This document shows positions 53,481 to 61,118 of a stretch of 61,118 nucleotides of DNA, in pieces (the first letter of the stretch is position 1; every line of letters starts with the position of its first letter). Both the position numbers and the translations under genes were made by a program. The notes beneath the pieces were generated by a model that saw only the letters and a program-made list of their open reading frames with translations, searched no databases and was not told the origin of the DNA. Source of the stretch: a bacterium (lineage in GTDB: Bacteria > Myxococcota_A > Bradymonadia > Bradymonadales > Bradymonadaceae); contig JAUIBR010000041.1 in NCBI GenBank assembly GCA_030427705.1, positions 1 to 61,118 on the forward strand, given 5' to 3'.

Positions 53481-54877
53481 AAGCGATTCGACGCGGATTT
53501 ACGCTTGTTGAGCTGATGGTGGCACTGCTGCTTGCTGGCTTGGTATCCATCATCACGTTTCAGCTGTTTGATACGACTGCCGATGTTCTTGGCGAGATTG
53601 ATAGTCTGGCCGAATCGACTGGTCAGGCACGGTTTGCCATGGAGCGGATGCGAATCGATTTCTCGATGGCCGGCGGGCTCGCAACACCTGATTCAAAGCG
53701 AGATATTTGGGTGCAACCAAGCCCAAGCCCGAATGGGCGTTTCATGGCGTTGACCGGCTACGAAAACTGGCAAGACAACACAACCCGCAACGATGCAGAC
53801 ACGGGCGACCTCTACACCGCCGAGAATATCGGCGCCGCGACGGATCCTTACGTTTCGGCAGACGGTCTCGTTGTGTTTGGGGCATACGATTTCCCGCTTA
53901 GCTTCGAGGTTGCCGGGTTCACCGATGTTGGGGTAGGAACCCCGCAGATTCAGGCACATGGCCGTGGTTTGTACAAACTGTACTCTCCCGACCCGTTCCG
54001 AACAGATTTGGCTCCTCCAGCTGGCGTTGATTTCGAAACTGCAGACATCGTCGATGCAATCAGTACCAACTGGAGCACACGAGTTCTTCGCATCTCAGAC
54101 CGACAGGGCTACATGCAGTTCGTTGGCTTGGGAGAAATGGACGCTGCAGACCACACAGCGTCTATGGCTGGCGCACCCGCCTTTGTGGCGCTCGATGTCC
54201 TAGACAATCCGGTGTTCAAATCGGCAGGAACAGGCAGTGACTACGGGCTTGATGTGAATCCCGATGGCGATACATCTTACGATTCGGCAGTCATCGACGC
54301 CTTCTGGTACCACGTTGAACAAGATCCTGACCGACCCGGTCTGACGCGATTGGTACGCTCACGCATCTGTGCCCGCACAGCCGCTGTGGCCGCTGCAATC
54401 AACATCGAGTTTAAACCCTGGGACCACCTACCCTCGACATGTGGCGGAACCAACGAAGACATCATCATCGCTGAGCGCATCGCGGACTTCCAAATCTGGT
54501 TCGACTGCGGCGACCCGATTACCGGACGCGTCGAGGATGCGGTTTGGGACGATAATTGGATTCGACCGAATCACAACAACGACGCCGCGCACTGCATGAA
54601 CGTAACGGACTCCACAGTGTATGAACCCGGGCTGGCTCGATTCCTCAACATCCGACTGACCGTTCATGCCGAAGCCGAGCGACCGGGGCTTGCGCACTCC
54701 ATTTTCGAGGATGGACTGGGTAACTACGGACCCGACGCGCTTCTTGCGACACCAAACACCCGACTGAAGACGTTCGATATCAATCCCGACCTGCAAGGGG
54801 CCGCCCCGGTGGTAACCATGCAGACTTCTATTGAACTCGTGAACCACTCGTTCCGAAACGCGACGCCTGGACCATGA
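53477..54877 (+). CDS. pilW: Minor pilin PilW-like
   Basis: 466 residues; overlaps pilV by four bases (ATGA). N-terminus MKAIRRG before FTLVELMVALLLAGLVSIITFQLF is a class III signal with Glu5. It is larger than many PilW proteins, which are about 270-400, because of its long globular region. It assembles with the other minor pilins at the pilus tip. Confidence 0.85.
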   Translation: MKAIRRGFTLVELMVALLLAGLVSIITFQLFDTTADVLGEIDSLAESTGQARFAMERMRIDFSMAGGLATPDSKRDIWVQPSPSPNGRFMALTGYENWQDNTTRNDADTGDLYTAENIGAATDPYVSADGLVVFGAYDFPLSFEVAGFTDVGVGTPQIQAHGRGLYKLYSPDPFRTDLAPPAGVDFETADIVDAISTNWSTRVLRISDRQGYMQFVGLGEMDAADHTASMAGAPAFVALDVLDNPVFKSAGTGSDYGLDVNPDGDTSYDSAVIDAFWYHVEQDPDRPGLTRLVRSRICARTAAVAAAINIEFKPWDHLPSTCGGTNEDIIIAERIADFQIWFDCGDPITGRVEDAVWDDNWIRPNHNNDAAHCMNVTDSTVYEPGLARFLNIRLTVHAEAERPGLAHSIFEDGLGNYGPDALLATPNTRLKTFDINPDLQGAAPVVTMQTSIELVNHSFRNATPGP

Positions 54878-55605
54878 ACATTCGACTTAATAATGACCGT
54901 GGAAGTGCGTTGGTCTTGGTCACCTTGATTACACTGGTGCTTGCGGCCATCGCGATTGTAGCTCTGCGAAACGTGTCACGAACGATCCAACAATCGGCTG
55001 TGTATCAGACACGTCAGCAAGCGATGTTGACCTCAACCGGGGCGACTAACCTCTTTGCCAAACGTGTGGGAGATAAGGCATCTTTGGTTTACAACCGAAT
55101 GACCTCCCGCATGTACCAAGAAGAATCGACGGATAACGATACGTTCGTGCTCGGCGGCTCTCGTGATCTCGCCGATCGAAAGAACCTGCTGCGCTCGGGC
55201 CAGTATGCGTTGTTTCGCTCCTCAGAGTTCAACGACTTCTTGCCAACCTCGTCTCCCGAGAGCGGTTTGTTTACCGATGGGACTGCGGCCTCGTTTGAGC
55301 AGCAGTCCGGCAGGACAACCACGTTTAGAACGATTGTTCGTGATCCCATGGACGCGCAGGCGGCAACTGGGTTCGATAACTCTTATTGCTTCAAGAAGGT
55401 CACGCTAGCTTCCGAAGCGACCGTGGGTGCAACGCCTTGCGACGCAAACGGTGATTGCTCATCCGGTGATATTTGCCGTGGTGGTGTGGCTTCCACCACA
55501 GCATTGGAAGGATTCTGTGATGATGGCTGGAAGCGCTTGAACACAATTTCACAAACTCGAAACGGGATGGAAGGTCTGATCGGCCCCATCGAATGCGGCT
55601 ATTAA
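54874..55605 (+). CDS. pilX: Minor pilin PilX-like
   Basis: 243 residues; overlaps pilW by four bases. The start MNIRLNNDRGSALVLVTLITLVLAAIAIVAL resembles the PilX N-terminal domain, with a Gly before a hydrophobic helix; the usual Glu5 is absent, as in several PilX proteins. The C-terminal part has a Cys-rich loop. It precedes pilY1, as in other clusters. Confidence 0.82.
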   Translation: MNIRLNNDRGSALVLVTLITLVLAAIAIVALRNVSRTIQQSAVYQTRQQAMLTSTGATNLFAKRVGDKASLVYNRMTSRMYQEESTDNDTFVLGGSRDLADRKNLLRSGQYALFRSSEFNDFLPTSSPESGLFTDGTAASFEQQSGRTTTFRTIVRDPMDAQAATGFDNSYCFKKVTLASEATVGATPCDANGDCSSGDICRGGVASTTALEGFCDDGWKRLNTISQTRNGMEGLIGPIECGY

Positions 55606-55621
55606 GGCGCACAGGCGACGT

Positions 55622-58600
55622 ATGCGTATGCGAGTAAACAAACTCTTTACACTCTTGATGACCTTTGGGCTTCTTGTCGGACTTGGTTCCGTAGCCCATG
55701 CACAGGTGAATGACCCATCGCGAATTGGTGCGGGTCAGCTCCCCTATGTGGTCATCGTTTTGGATACTTCCGGTAGTACGGAATGGACCGACGTCGGTGA
55801 TGAGCGCTACCCGGAGTCTGCTCCAATCGCGATTCCACCAGGTCCCAATGAATGGCAGCCGGGAACGCCGATGCAGTTGGATCCGGCGTTTCCATTGGCG
55901 GGACCTGCGCGTTTTGGTCCCTGCATGGTTTGGGAGCAAGACTGGGACACAAGTCTGGACCCCAACGAGTGTGATAACTATGTACGCCCCACGTGGAACG
56001 TGGATTCCAATGTGCCTGGCGCTTGGGATTATCCAACGGTTGGACCCATCGCATCTCGCTTTACTGCGATGCGGGGCACCGACCTTGGTCTGAAGATTCG
56101 CCTTAATCCAGAAAGCCAACCACGCCATATCACATTGAAAGAGGTTCTCACCGGCGACATGTACCTTCGTCCAATCGACCGCCCGAACGTTCCAGTCACT
56201 TCGATGGACCCAATCACTGAAGGACCCGGTTGTTGGTTTGTTCCTCGGCAGCGGTTTGCCACGGTGCAACCGTCGGAAGACCAGACGTATTGTGAGGGTG
56301 CAAACGAGTTCGAGGACCTCCCTGATTTCAATGAACCCCGACCCCACTTCCAGGAAGTATTCGAAGCTCAAGCCAGCAACGGTGTGCTCGATAAACTCTC
56401 CGGACAGGCCATTTTCGCCGTGGCCCAATTGGATGGTTACAAGGACGACGTAAGCGGCTGGCAAAACGGTCTCAACGACAACATTTCTGGAAACGTGCCT
56501 CCTCCGCTGGGCGTCCGCGGCGGCTCGAACGAAGATTCCGCAGGTGGTTATGACCTGGGCGTGTACCGCATCACCGGTCCTGATGACCTTGAGATTCCAT
56601 CGTCTTATCTGAACCAATTGAGCGCCTATACACAGATCGCTCTCGTGGATTCAGGCTGGCTGCATGAAGACGACGACGACGATTTCCAAATCGATATCAA
56701 AAAGAACCAACCACCTGGACTGGGTGTCACATTCGATAAGCAGTTCGATAAGTACGTCAACGGTGACTACAAACTCGGCAAGCAACCGATCGCCCGCGCA
56801 ACGCCTTTGGCGGCGGCGGTGATGGATATCCACCAACATCTGTTGGAGGACAATATCGTTACCAATGACCCCTATGAAGATTGTCGACCGAAGCAAGTGG
56901 TTTTGGTTACCGACGGTTATCCAGAACCGGAACGTCCTGGCGGCGCTGGTGGAGGTATCGGAAGTAATGCGCTTTCGCCTGCATTCGATTACGACCCATC
57001 ACTCTATTACTATGACATCGCGGAGAACGAGATCGACGCGTTGGTGACGAACACTTCAATCGCGCCAGGGTCATTTGACCGAAAGTTCAGCCCACGCGTT
57101 CACGTCGTCGGCCTGTCGGTGGGCGGTAACCCAGCGCAACAGGCGCAGATTGTTGACAAGCTCTCAGCCATGGCCATCGCAGGTAACACATGCGCAGGCG
57201 CGTTTGTCTCGAATACACTTCGGCAGGAAGCACCTTATAACTGCGACCCTAACACCACGGTATGTTTGGTCGATGGTCAAAACACCTTCTCGTACACACA
57301 CCCCGACCCCAACATTAATGGCGGAAATCCGATTAACTGCCGCTATCCAGCTCTGATCCTGACCCAGAATGACCGCAACGCGATTGAGCAGGCGCTCTTC
57401 CAAGTCTTGAGCGGTATCATCAGTGGCGCAGGCATTTCGTCTCGTACGCGTGCCGTGGTTTCAAACCGATTGGATGACGATACACTCACCGCAGGTGGCC
57501 AGTACCGTGTCTATTCCGGCGTTCGAACGGATGGTAGCTCGTACTGGCGCGGTATCATCAATCGCCAACTTATCCCATGTGATGATACGGCGAGTCGTGC
57601 ATATAGCTCCTCGGACTCGGCAGCAGGTGCCGGTATCGATTCGTCAGGTGTTCTGATTCGCCGACTACATGAAGATGTTGCCTCGCAGGTGGTGTGTAAT
57701 GCGGTTAACAACCAATGTGTGAACCCGACCGATAACCGACGTATATTCACGTCGATTCCGACCGACGAGATCTACGACTACACCACGGACCAGCATCGCG
57801 TGGATTTCTCGGGTGATCCAAACCACCCACTGTTCCATTTCGTCTATCACACGACGACGCTCACAGGCACCAAGGATACCTTCCAAGAGGTCAACGTTCC
57901 GAATGCAGCCAACGTCAATCTGCTCAATGGTAGCCGAATTCCGCTCCTACCAGCTGAGCTGAAAGATGCTGTCTTGACAGCCAGTTCGGCTGCGACGTGG
58001 GGTGATACCGAAGTTTCAACATACTTCGGGTTGGGTGGTGACCCACTGACCCTTGATGATGACTTGGAGGAGTTGACCAACGTGTACCGTGGTCGAATCT
58101 TCGAAAAATCAGGTGTGCCGCTCGACGAAGCTCGCGTTTTTGCGGGTCTAGTCAACTCCAACCCCATCGTCGTGGGACCACCAGATTTGGACATCCCGGT
58201 TGAGAGCTACCGCTCGTTCCGAGCGCGCTATGGCGACCGTCCCACAATGTTGTACACGGCGACGCTCGACGGGCTGATTCACGCGCTTCACCTGGGCACG
58301 CTGGAAGATCGTGTGGCAGTCCGATCACAAGCGGTTACCAGCGCCATTGGTACGGACGAGAACTCCGCGACGTTGAGTGCAGAAGATCAACGTGAGGCGT
58401 GGGCATACATGCCAAGCTTCCTGCTTCGACGACTGTCCGTAAACCTCGTTTCGCAGCCATCGTTCATGGACGGAAATCCTGTCGTGAAGGACGTTAAACT
58501 CTGCCAACGCGCCGCTGGCTACAACCAGAATCGCCAGGCATGTCGTGTGGCAAACTCAAGCTCGCAACTCGCGGATGACCAGATCTGGCGTACCGTGATG

Positions 58601-60049
58601 GTGGTTGGTATGGGATCCGCCGGTGACGGCTATGTCGCACTCGACATCACCCGCTCCGGAGGTCTTGCGGCTGGAGGAGCATCCCGTGACATCGACCGAC
58701 CAGACCCCGCAGTGCTTTGGGAGTTCGACCGAAATTGGGAGCGTGTGCAGCTGGAACAGCTCACCGCCGATGGTGAAGAGGACCGAGTGCGGCCTGTTCA
58801 GGTCGGGCTGGGCAATCACAACGATGGGTTGTGCGGCAGCAATGGGGAGTTTTGGCGGCAACCACTACTAGGCACGAGTATCTCAGACCCTGAGATTGGA
58901 ACCATTCTCGTTGAGTATCCCATCGCTGGAAACCCGACGACCCAACAGCGACCGGTGGCCATTTTTGGCGGCGGCTTCGACTTGGAGGGGGTCACTGGCT
59001 GCGGCGCAGCAGGTATGGGTTCGGCCATCTACGTGGTCGATCTGCAGACTGGCTCAATCATCCGTCGCTTCACCGAGTACCAAGACGGCTCGGGTAACTG
59101 GCATTCGTTCGCCAATGCAGACGACTACGGTCGATTTGGTCGCGCGAAATTCACAGGCTCGCCTGTGTTGTACGACAACTTCACTGGAAGCGTCGCGTCT
59201 CGCGGATTCATCGGTGACAACGTCGGACGCCTCTATCGGATGGACTTCACGAAGCCGAACCCGGCCGATTGGGAGGTCAACTTGTTCTTCGACCCCTACG
59301 AAAGCAGCGCATCGGATGGCATGCAATCCGCTGCTGATAGCCTTCTTCCAGGGAGTGACAACAACTATGGACCTGCTGCTTACAAGCCAGCTGTTTCGCT
59401 CGCACCCGACCGTTCTCTGGTTGTGACCTATGGACTCGGCGAGGTCGGCGACACAACCACTGGTGGTCAGGCACAGGCTGTTGTGACCTTGAACGAGAAC
59501 CTGGCGACCAAAGAAGGTGACCTCCTTTGGTACCTGACGATGGAAGAGGGCGAGAAGCTCACAGGTCAACCGATTATCTTCAACTCAGGTGTGTACTTCC
59601 CGACATATGCTGTTCCAAACGCAGATGTCTGTTTGCCAGGTTTCGCGCGAATCTACGGCCTTCATTACTACGAAAATGGTGGGCTCGATTCGCCGGTCGG
59701 GCTCTTTGATCCAATGGATCCGCAGTTGTCTGGACCTGATATCGATGTCGATGCAAACGGCTATTGGTTTGGTCCGTCAAGTGAGACCCTTATCCGAGGT
59801 CTGACCATTACACTTGGTCCATCGTGTTCAGCACGTGGATTAGGTACCGACCTGGATACAGACGGACTGGAGGGCGCAGATGCACAACCACAGCTCATTG
59901 CCCAGACCGGCGGTGTGCCGGCAGGCGCGCTCGAGAATAAGTTCGGTGGTGACGTCGCTGGATCGGACGCGATTGGACGCTTGGTTGCCGATTTGCCGAA
60001 GCCGCGTAGTATGACGGTTCCGCTGAGTTGGTCAGTGGTCTCCAACTAA
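55622..60049 (+). CDS. pilY1: PilY1-type pilus tip protein
   Basis: 1475 residues. Signal peptide ends AHAQ. A VWA-type domain carries DTSGS at 48-52 and VLVTDGYPE near 420; long inserts separate its strands. The C-terminal half is a beta-propeller of the PilY1 class (DGLIHALHLGT, DGYVALDITRSGG near 1000, GDNVGRLYRMDF near 1197). A possible calcium loop, DIDVDANGYWF, lies near 1373. PilY1 is a tip adhesin and mechanosensor in pilus systems. It is longer than the roughly 1160-residue Pseudomonas protein. A second ATG six bases in is an alternative start. Confidence 0.9.
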   Translation: MRMRVNKLFTLLMTFGLLVGLGSVAHAQVNDPSRIGAGQLPYVVIVLDTSGSTEWTDVGDERYPESAPIAIPPGPNEWQPGTPMQLDPAFPLAGPARFGPCMVWEQDWDTSLDPNECDNYVRPTWNVDSNVPGAWDYPTVGPIASRFTAMRGTDLGLKIRLNPESQPRHITLKEVLTGDMYLRPIDRPNVPVTSMDPITEGPGCWFVPRQRFATVQPSEDQTYCEGANEFEDLPDFNEPRPHFQEVFEAQASNGVLDKLSGQAIFAVAQLDGYKDDVSGWQNGLNDNISGNVPPPLGVRGGSNEDSAGGYDLGVYRITGPDDLEIPSSYLNQLSAYTQIALVDSGWLHEDDDDDFQIDIKKNQPPGLGVTFDKQFDKYVNGDYKLGKQPIARATPLAAAVMDIHQHLLEDNIVTNDPYEDCRPKQVVLVTDGYPEPERPGGAGGGIGSNALSPAFDYDPSLYYYDIAENEIDALVTNTSIAPGSFDRKFSPRVHVVGLSVGGNPAQQAQIVDKLSAMAIAGNTCAGAFVSNTLRQEAPYNCDPNTTVCLVDGQNTFSYTHPDPNINGGNPINCRYPALILTQNDRNAIEQALFQVLSGIISGAGISSRTRAVVSNRLDDDTLTAGGQYRVYSGVRTDGSSYWRGIINRQLIPCDDTASRAYSSSDSAAGAGIDSSGVLIRRLHEDVASQVVCNAVNNQCVNPTDNRRIFTSIPTDEIYDYTTDQHRVDFSGDPNHPLFHFVYHTTTLTGTKDTFQEVNVPNAANVNLLNGSRIPLLPAELKDAVLTASSAATWGDTEVSTYFGLGGDPLTLDDDLEELTNVYRGRIFEKSGVPLDEARVFAGLVNSNPIVVGPPDLDIPVESYRSFRARYGDRPTMLYTATLDGLIHALHLGTLEDRVAVRSQAVTSAIGTDENSATLSAEDQREAWAYMPSFLLRRLSVNLVSQPSFMDGNPVVKDVKLCQRAAGYNQNRQACRVANSSSQLADDQIWRTVMVVGMGSAGDGYVALDITRSGGLAAGGASRDIDRPDPAVLWEFDRNWERVQLEQLTADGEEDRVRPVQVGLGNHNDGLCGSNGEFWRQPLLGTSISDPEIGTILVEYPIAGNPTTQQRPVAIFGGGFDLEGVTGCGAAGMGSAIYVVDLQTGSIIRRFTEYQDGSGNWHSFANADDYGRFGRAKFTGSPVLYDNFTGSVASRGFIGDNVGRLYRMDFTKPNPADWEVNLFFDPYESSASDGMQSAADSLLPGSDNNYGPAAYKPAVSLAPDRSLVVTYGLGEVGDTTTGGQAQAVVTLNENLATKEGDLLWYLTMEEGEKLTGQPIIFNSGVYFPTYAVPNADVCLPGFARIYGLHYYENGGLDSPVGLFDPMDPQLSGPDIDVDANGYWFGPSSETLIRGLTITLGPSCSARGLGTDLDTDGLEGADAQPQLIAQTGGVPAGALENKFGGDVAGSDAIGRLVADLPKPRSMTVPLSWSVVSN

Positions 60050-60061
60050 CGAACTACGCTC

Positions 60062-60730
60062 ATGATGCGACGTTTAGGGCTCATCCTTGTCGTCTTGGCC
60101 ATGGGAACAGGCTGCTCGGATTGTTCGGAATCCAAGCCCGCGCCCCCGCCAAAGACGGTGAAGAAGGATGCTGACGCCAAAGATATGTCTGAGGACGCCA
60201 AGTCCATTCAGGACCTCCGCGAGGCCTTTGGCGTTTCATTGCCACCTGAAGTCATTCGGGTGTATCGCGCCGACTCTTATGTTCGTGTCGAGACACGGCT
60301 GAAGCTCAAGGATGTTAAGTCCTTCTACGAAAGCAAATTGGTGGACTACGAGCTCATCGAGCATCGCCGTCAATTGCGGTTCATCGGGCTTCGCGACTTC
60401 ATGCCGGAAATCAAAGCGACGCAGATGGCCTGGAAAGCGCCCACCGTCATCGTGATTCGTAAGCGGGAGTCGACCATCTCGCTTGAAGAACCGAAGAAAG
60501 AAGAGAAAAGGCCAAAGACTGAGGTCATCGTCTCCGGTGCCGACAAGAAGCTCTACGTCGGCAAATACGAGAAGGGCAGCCCTGTCATGCTCAAGACACC
60601 TGAAGGCGAGCTGCTCGCCCCCGGTGCGCGCTGGGGTGAGCCGTATGTGCCACCTGAAGGCACCCCCCTCCACAAAACCCGATACAAATCTCATTTCGGG
60701 AAGCCGTTCGGCGAGTGGACGCTCCAATAG
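60062..60730 (+). CDS. Lipoprotein at the end of the pilus operon (unknown)
   Basis: 222 residues. Lipobox GTGC (Cys18) with a second Cys soon after; the following 40 residues are Lys/Asp-rich and the remainder is soluble with a Lys/Glu-rich stretch (about 137-152). An ATG three bases in is an alternative start. It is 12 bases after pilY1, where other clusters have pilE or fimbrial genes, so it may be a lineage-specific pilus accessory. No family recognised. Confidence 0.7.
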   Translation: MMRRLGLILVVLAMGTGCSDCSESKPAPPPKTVKKDADAKDMSEDAKSIQDLREAFGVSLPPEVIRVYRADSYVRVETRLKLKDVKSFYESKLVDYELIEHRRQLRFIGLRDFMPEIKATQMAWKAPTVIVIRKRESTISLEEPKKEEKRPKTEVIVSGADKKLYVGKYEKGSPVMLKTPEGELLAPGARWGEPYVPPEGTPLHKTRYKSHFGKPFGEWTLQ

Positions 60731-60847
60731 TTTGTGCAATTTTTGCGCTGACTTCGCAGAGGTTCAACGAAAAACCAAACAACCATTTGATTTGTCACTG
60801 CAAAATCTCATAGCGTCGTTTCCGAGAGACACTCAAAAAACCACGAA

Positions 60848-60861
60848 GGCCGAAATCGGCC
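60848..60861. other. Palindrome before the last lipoprotein gene
   Basis: GGCCGA at 60848-60853 and TCGGCC at 60856-60861 with a two-base spacer. No T-run follows on either strand, so it is not a clear terminator. The remaining part of this 159-base gap shows nothing definite. Confidence 0.3.
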
Positions 60862-60889
60862 ATTAGTAATCCTCGGAGCGAGACGCAAA

Positions 60890-61118
60890 ATGGTAGCTAG
60901 GTTTGAAATGACTTTGGCGCACTTGAAGACGCTTGGACTCTGTTTGTCCTTGATGCTTACGGTGCTCACCGGCTGTGGCGATGATGATCCCAGCAGCCCT
61001 AATCTTTGTGCCGGCGTTGAATGCGCGGATGGCGGTGTTTGCGATGGCAACACCGGCCAATGCGTCAACGGCGACAACTGCTCAAGCGATGAAGATGCTT
61101 GCTTGCCCGGTTACTCGT
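60890..61118 (+). CDS. Cys-rich lipoprotein (partial, runs off the window)
   Basis: At least 76 residues. The start is ATG 60890 or, equally possible, ATG 60908. A signal peptide ends in lipobox VLTGC, and Asp/Ser/Pro residues follow. Then come closely spaced cysteines in an EGF-like or Cys-rich repeat arrangement. The 3' part lies beyond the window, so the full function is unknown. Confidence 0.75.
   Translation, partial: MVARFEMTLAHLKTLGLCLSLMLTVLTGCGDDDPSSPNLCAGVECADGGVCDGNTGQCVNGDNCSSDEDACLPGYS

Noticed and set aside
1-61118. CRISPR arrays, insertion sequences, rRNA or tRNA genes
   Set aside because: No evenly spaced direct repeats, transposase frames, terminal inverted repeats or tRNA-like cloverleaf segments were noticed in the gaps.

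Overview
The window is a bacterial chromosome segment with moderately high GC content. The first quarter (1-14.8 kb) is the S10-spc-alpha ribosomal protein supercluster, read entirely on the + strand. It runs from the end of tuf through rpsJ, rplD, rplW, rplB, rpsS, rplV, rpsC, rplP, rpmC, rpsQ, rplN, rplX, rplE, rpsN, rpsH, rplF, rplR, rpsE, rpmD, rplO, secY, map, infA, rpmJ, rpsM, rpsK and rpoA to rplQ. The rest is cell-envelope and surface biology. Many lipoproteins carry an Asn-Asn-x linker right after the lipid-anchored cysteine, and there are Cys-rich repeats, outer-membrane barrels, FHA proteins, a MoxR/DUF58/VWA operon and a minor-pilin/PilY1 operon. This mix suggests the Deltaproteobacteria/Myxococcota, most likely a Bradymonadales-like lineage; that placement is inference from protein style and not from a phylogeny.

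In the ribosomal cluster the gene order is classical, but three genes usually found here are absent: rplC (between rpsJ and rplD), adk (between secY and map) and rpsD (between rpsK and rpoA). Several gaps hold hairpins. There is a structured S10 leader, a terminator-like hairpin and a start-sequestering hairpin between rplX and rplE, and a strong terminator between secY and map. L5 and L24 are longer than usual.

14.9-22.5 kb: a CSLREAI beta-helix lipoprotein, a secreted four-repeat protein, and two FHA-domain proteins (one with a zinc ribbon, one with a long coiled coil). 22.7-32.4 kb: a membrane protein of unknown role, facing a five-gene minus-strand operon (DUF4175-like coiled-coil membrane protein, TPR/peptidase-MA protein, MoxR ATPase, DUF58 protein, BatA-type VWA membrane protein). 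32.4-45 kb: a flavoprotein, a slipin, Asn-rich lipoproteins, an orphan acylating acetaldehyde dehydrogenase followed by twin membrane proteins, a fatty-acid hydroxylase, an epimerase-like protein divergent from a GbsR-type regulator with a perfect operator-like inverted repeat, and a DUF2252 lipoprotein paired with a porin.

45-52 kb: two minus-strand operons. One encodes an alpha/beta-hydrolase lipoprotein, a barrel and a small lipoprotein. The other encodes a 469-residue outer-membrane barrel and a 13-haem c-type cytochrome, which together look like a compact porin-cytochrome electron conduit. 52.1-60.7 kb: a FimT/GspH-PilV-PilW-PilX-PilY1 operon behind a textbook sigma-54 promoter, with a perfect palindrome about 100 bp upstream that could be the activator site. 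The window ends inside another lipoprotein gene.

The most interesting items are the porin-cytochrome pair, the sigma-54 control region of the pilus operon next to it, the GbsR operator, the missing ribosomal genes with their structured gaps, and the periplasm-facing DUF2252 lipoprotein. No rRNA, tRNA, CRISPR array or insertion sequence was seen.
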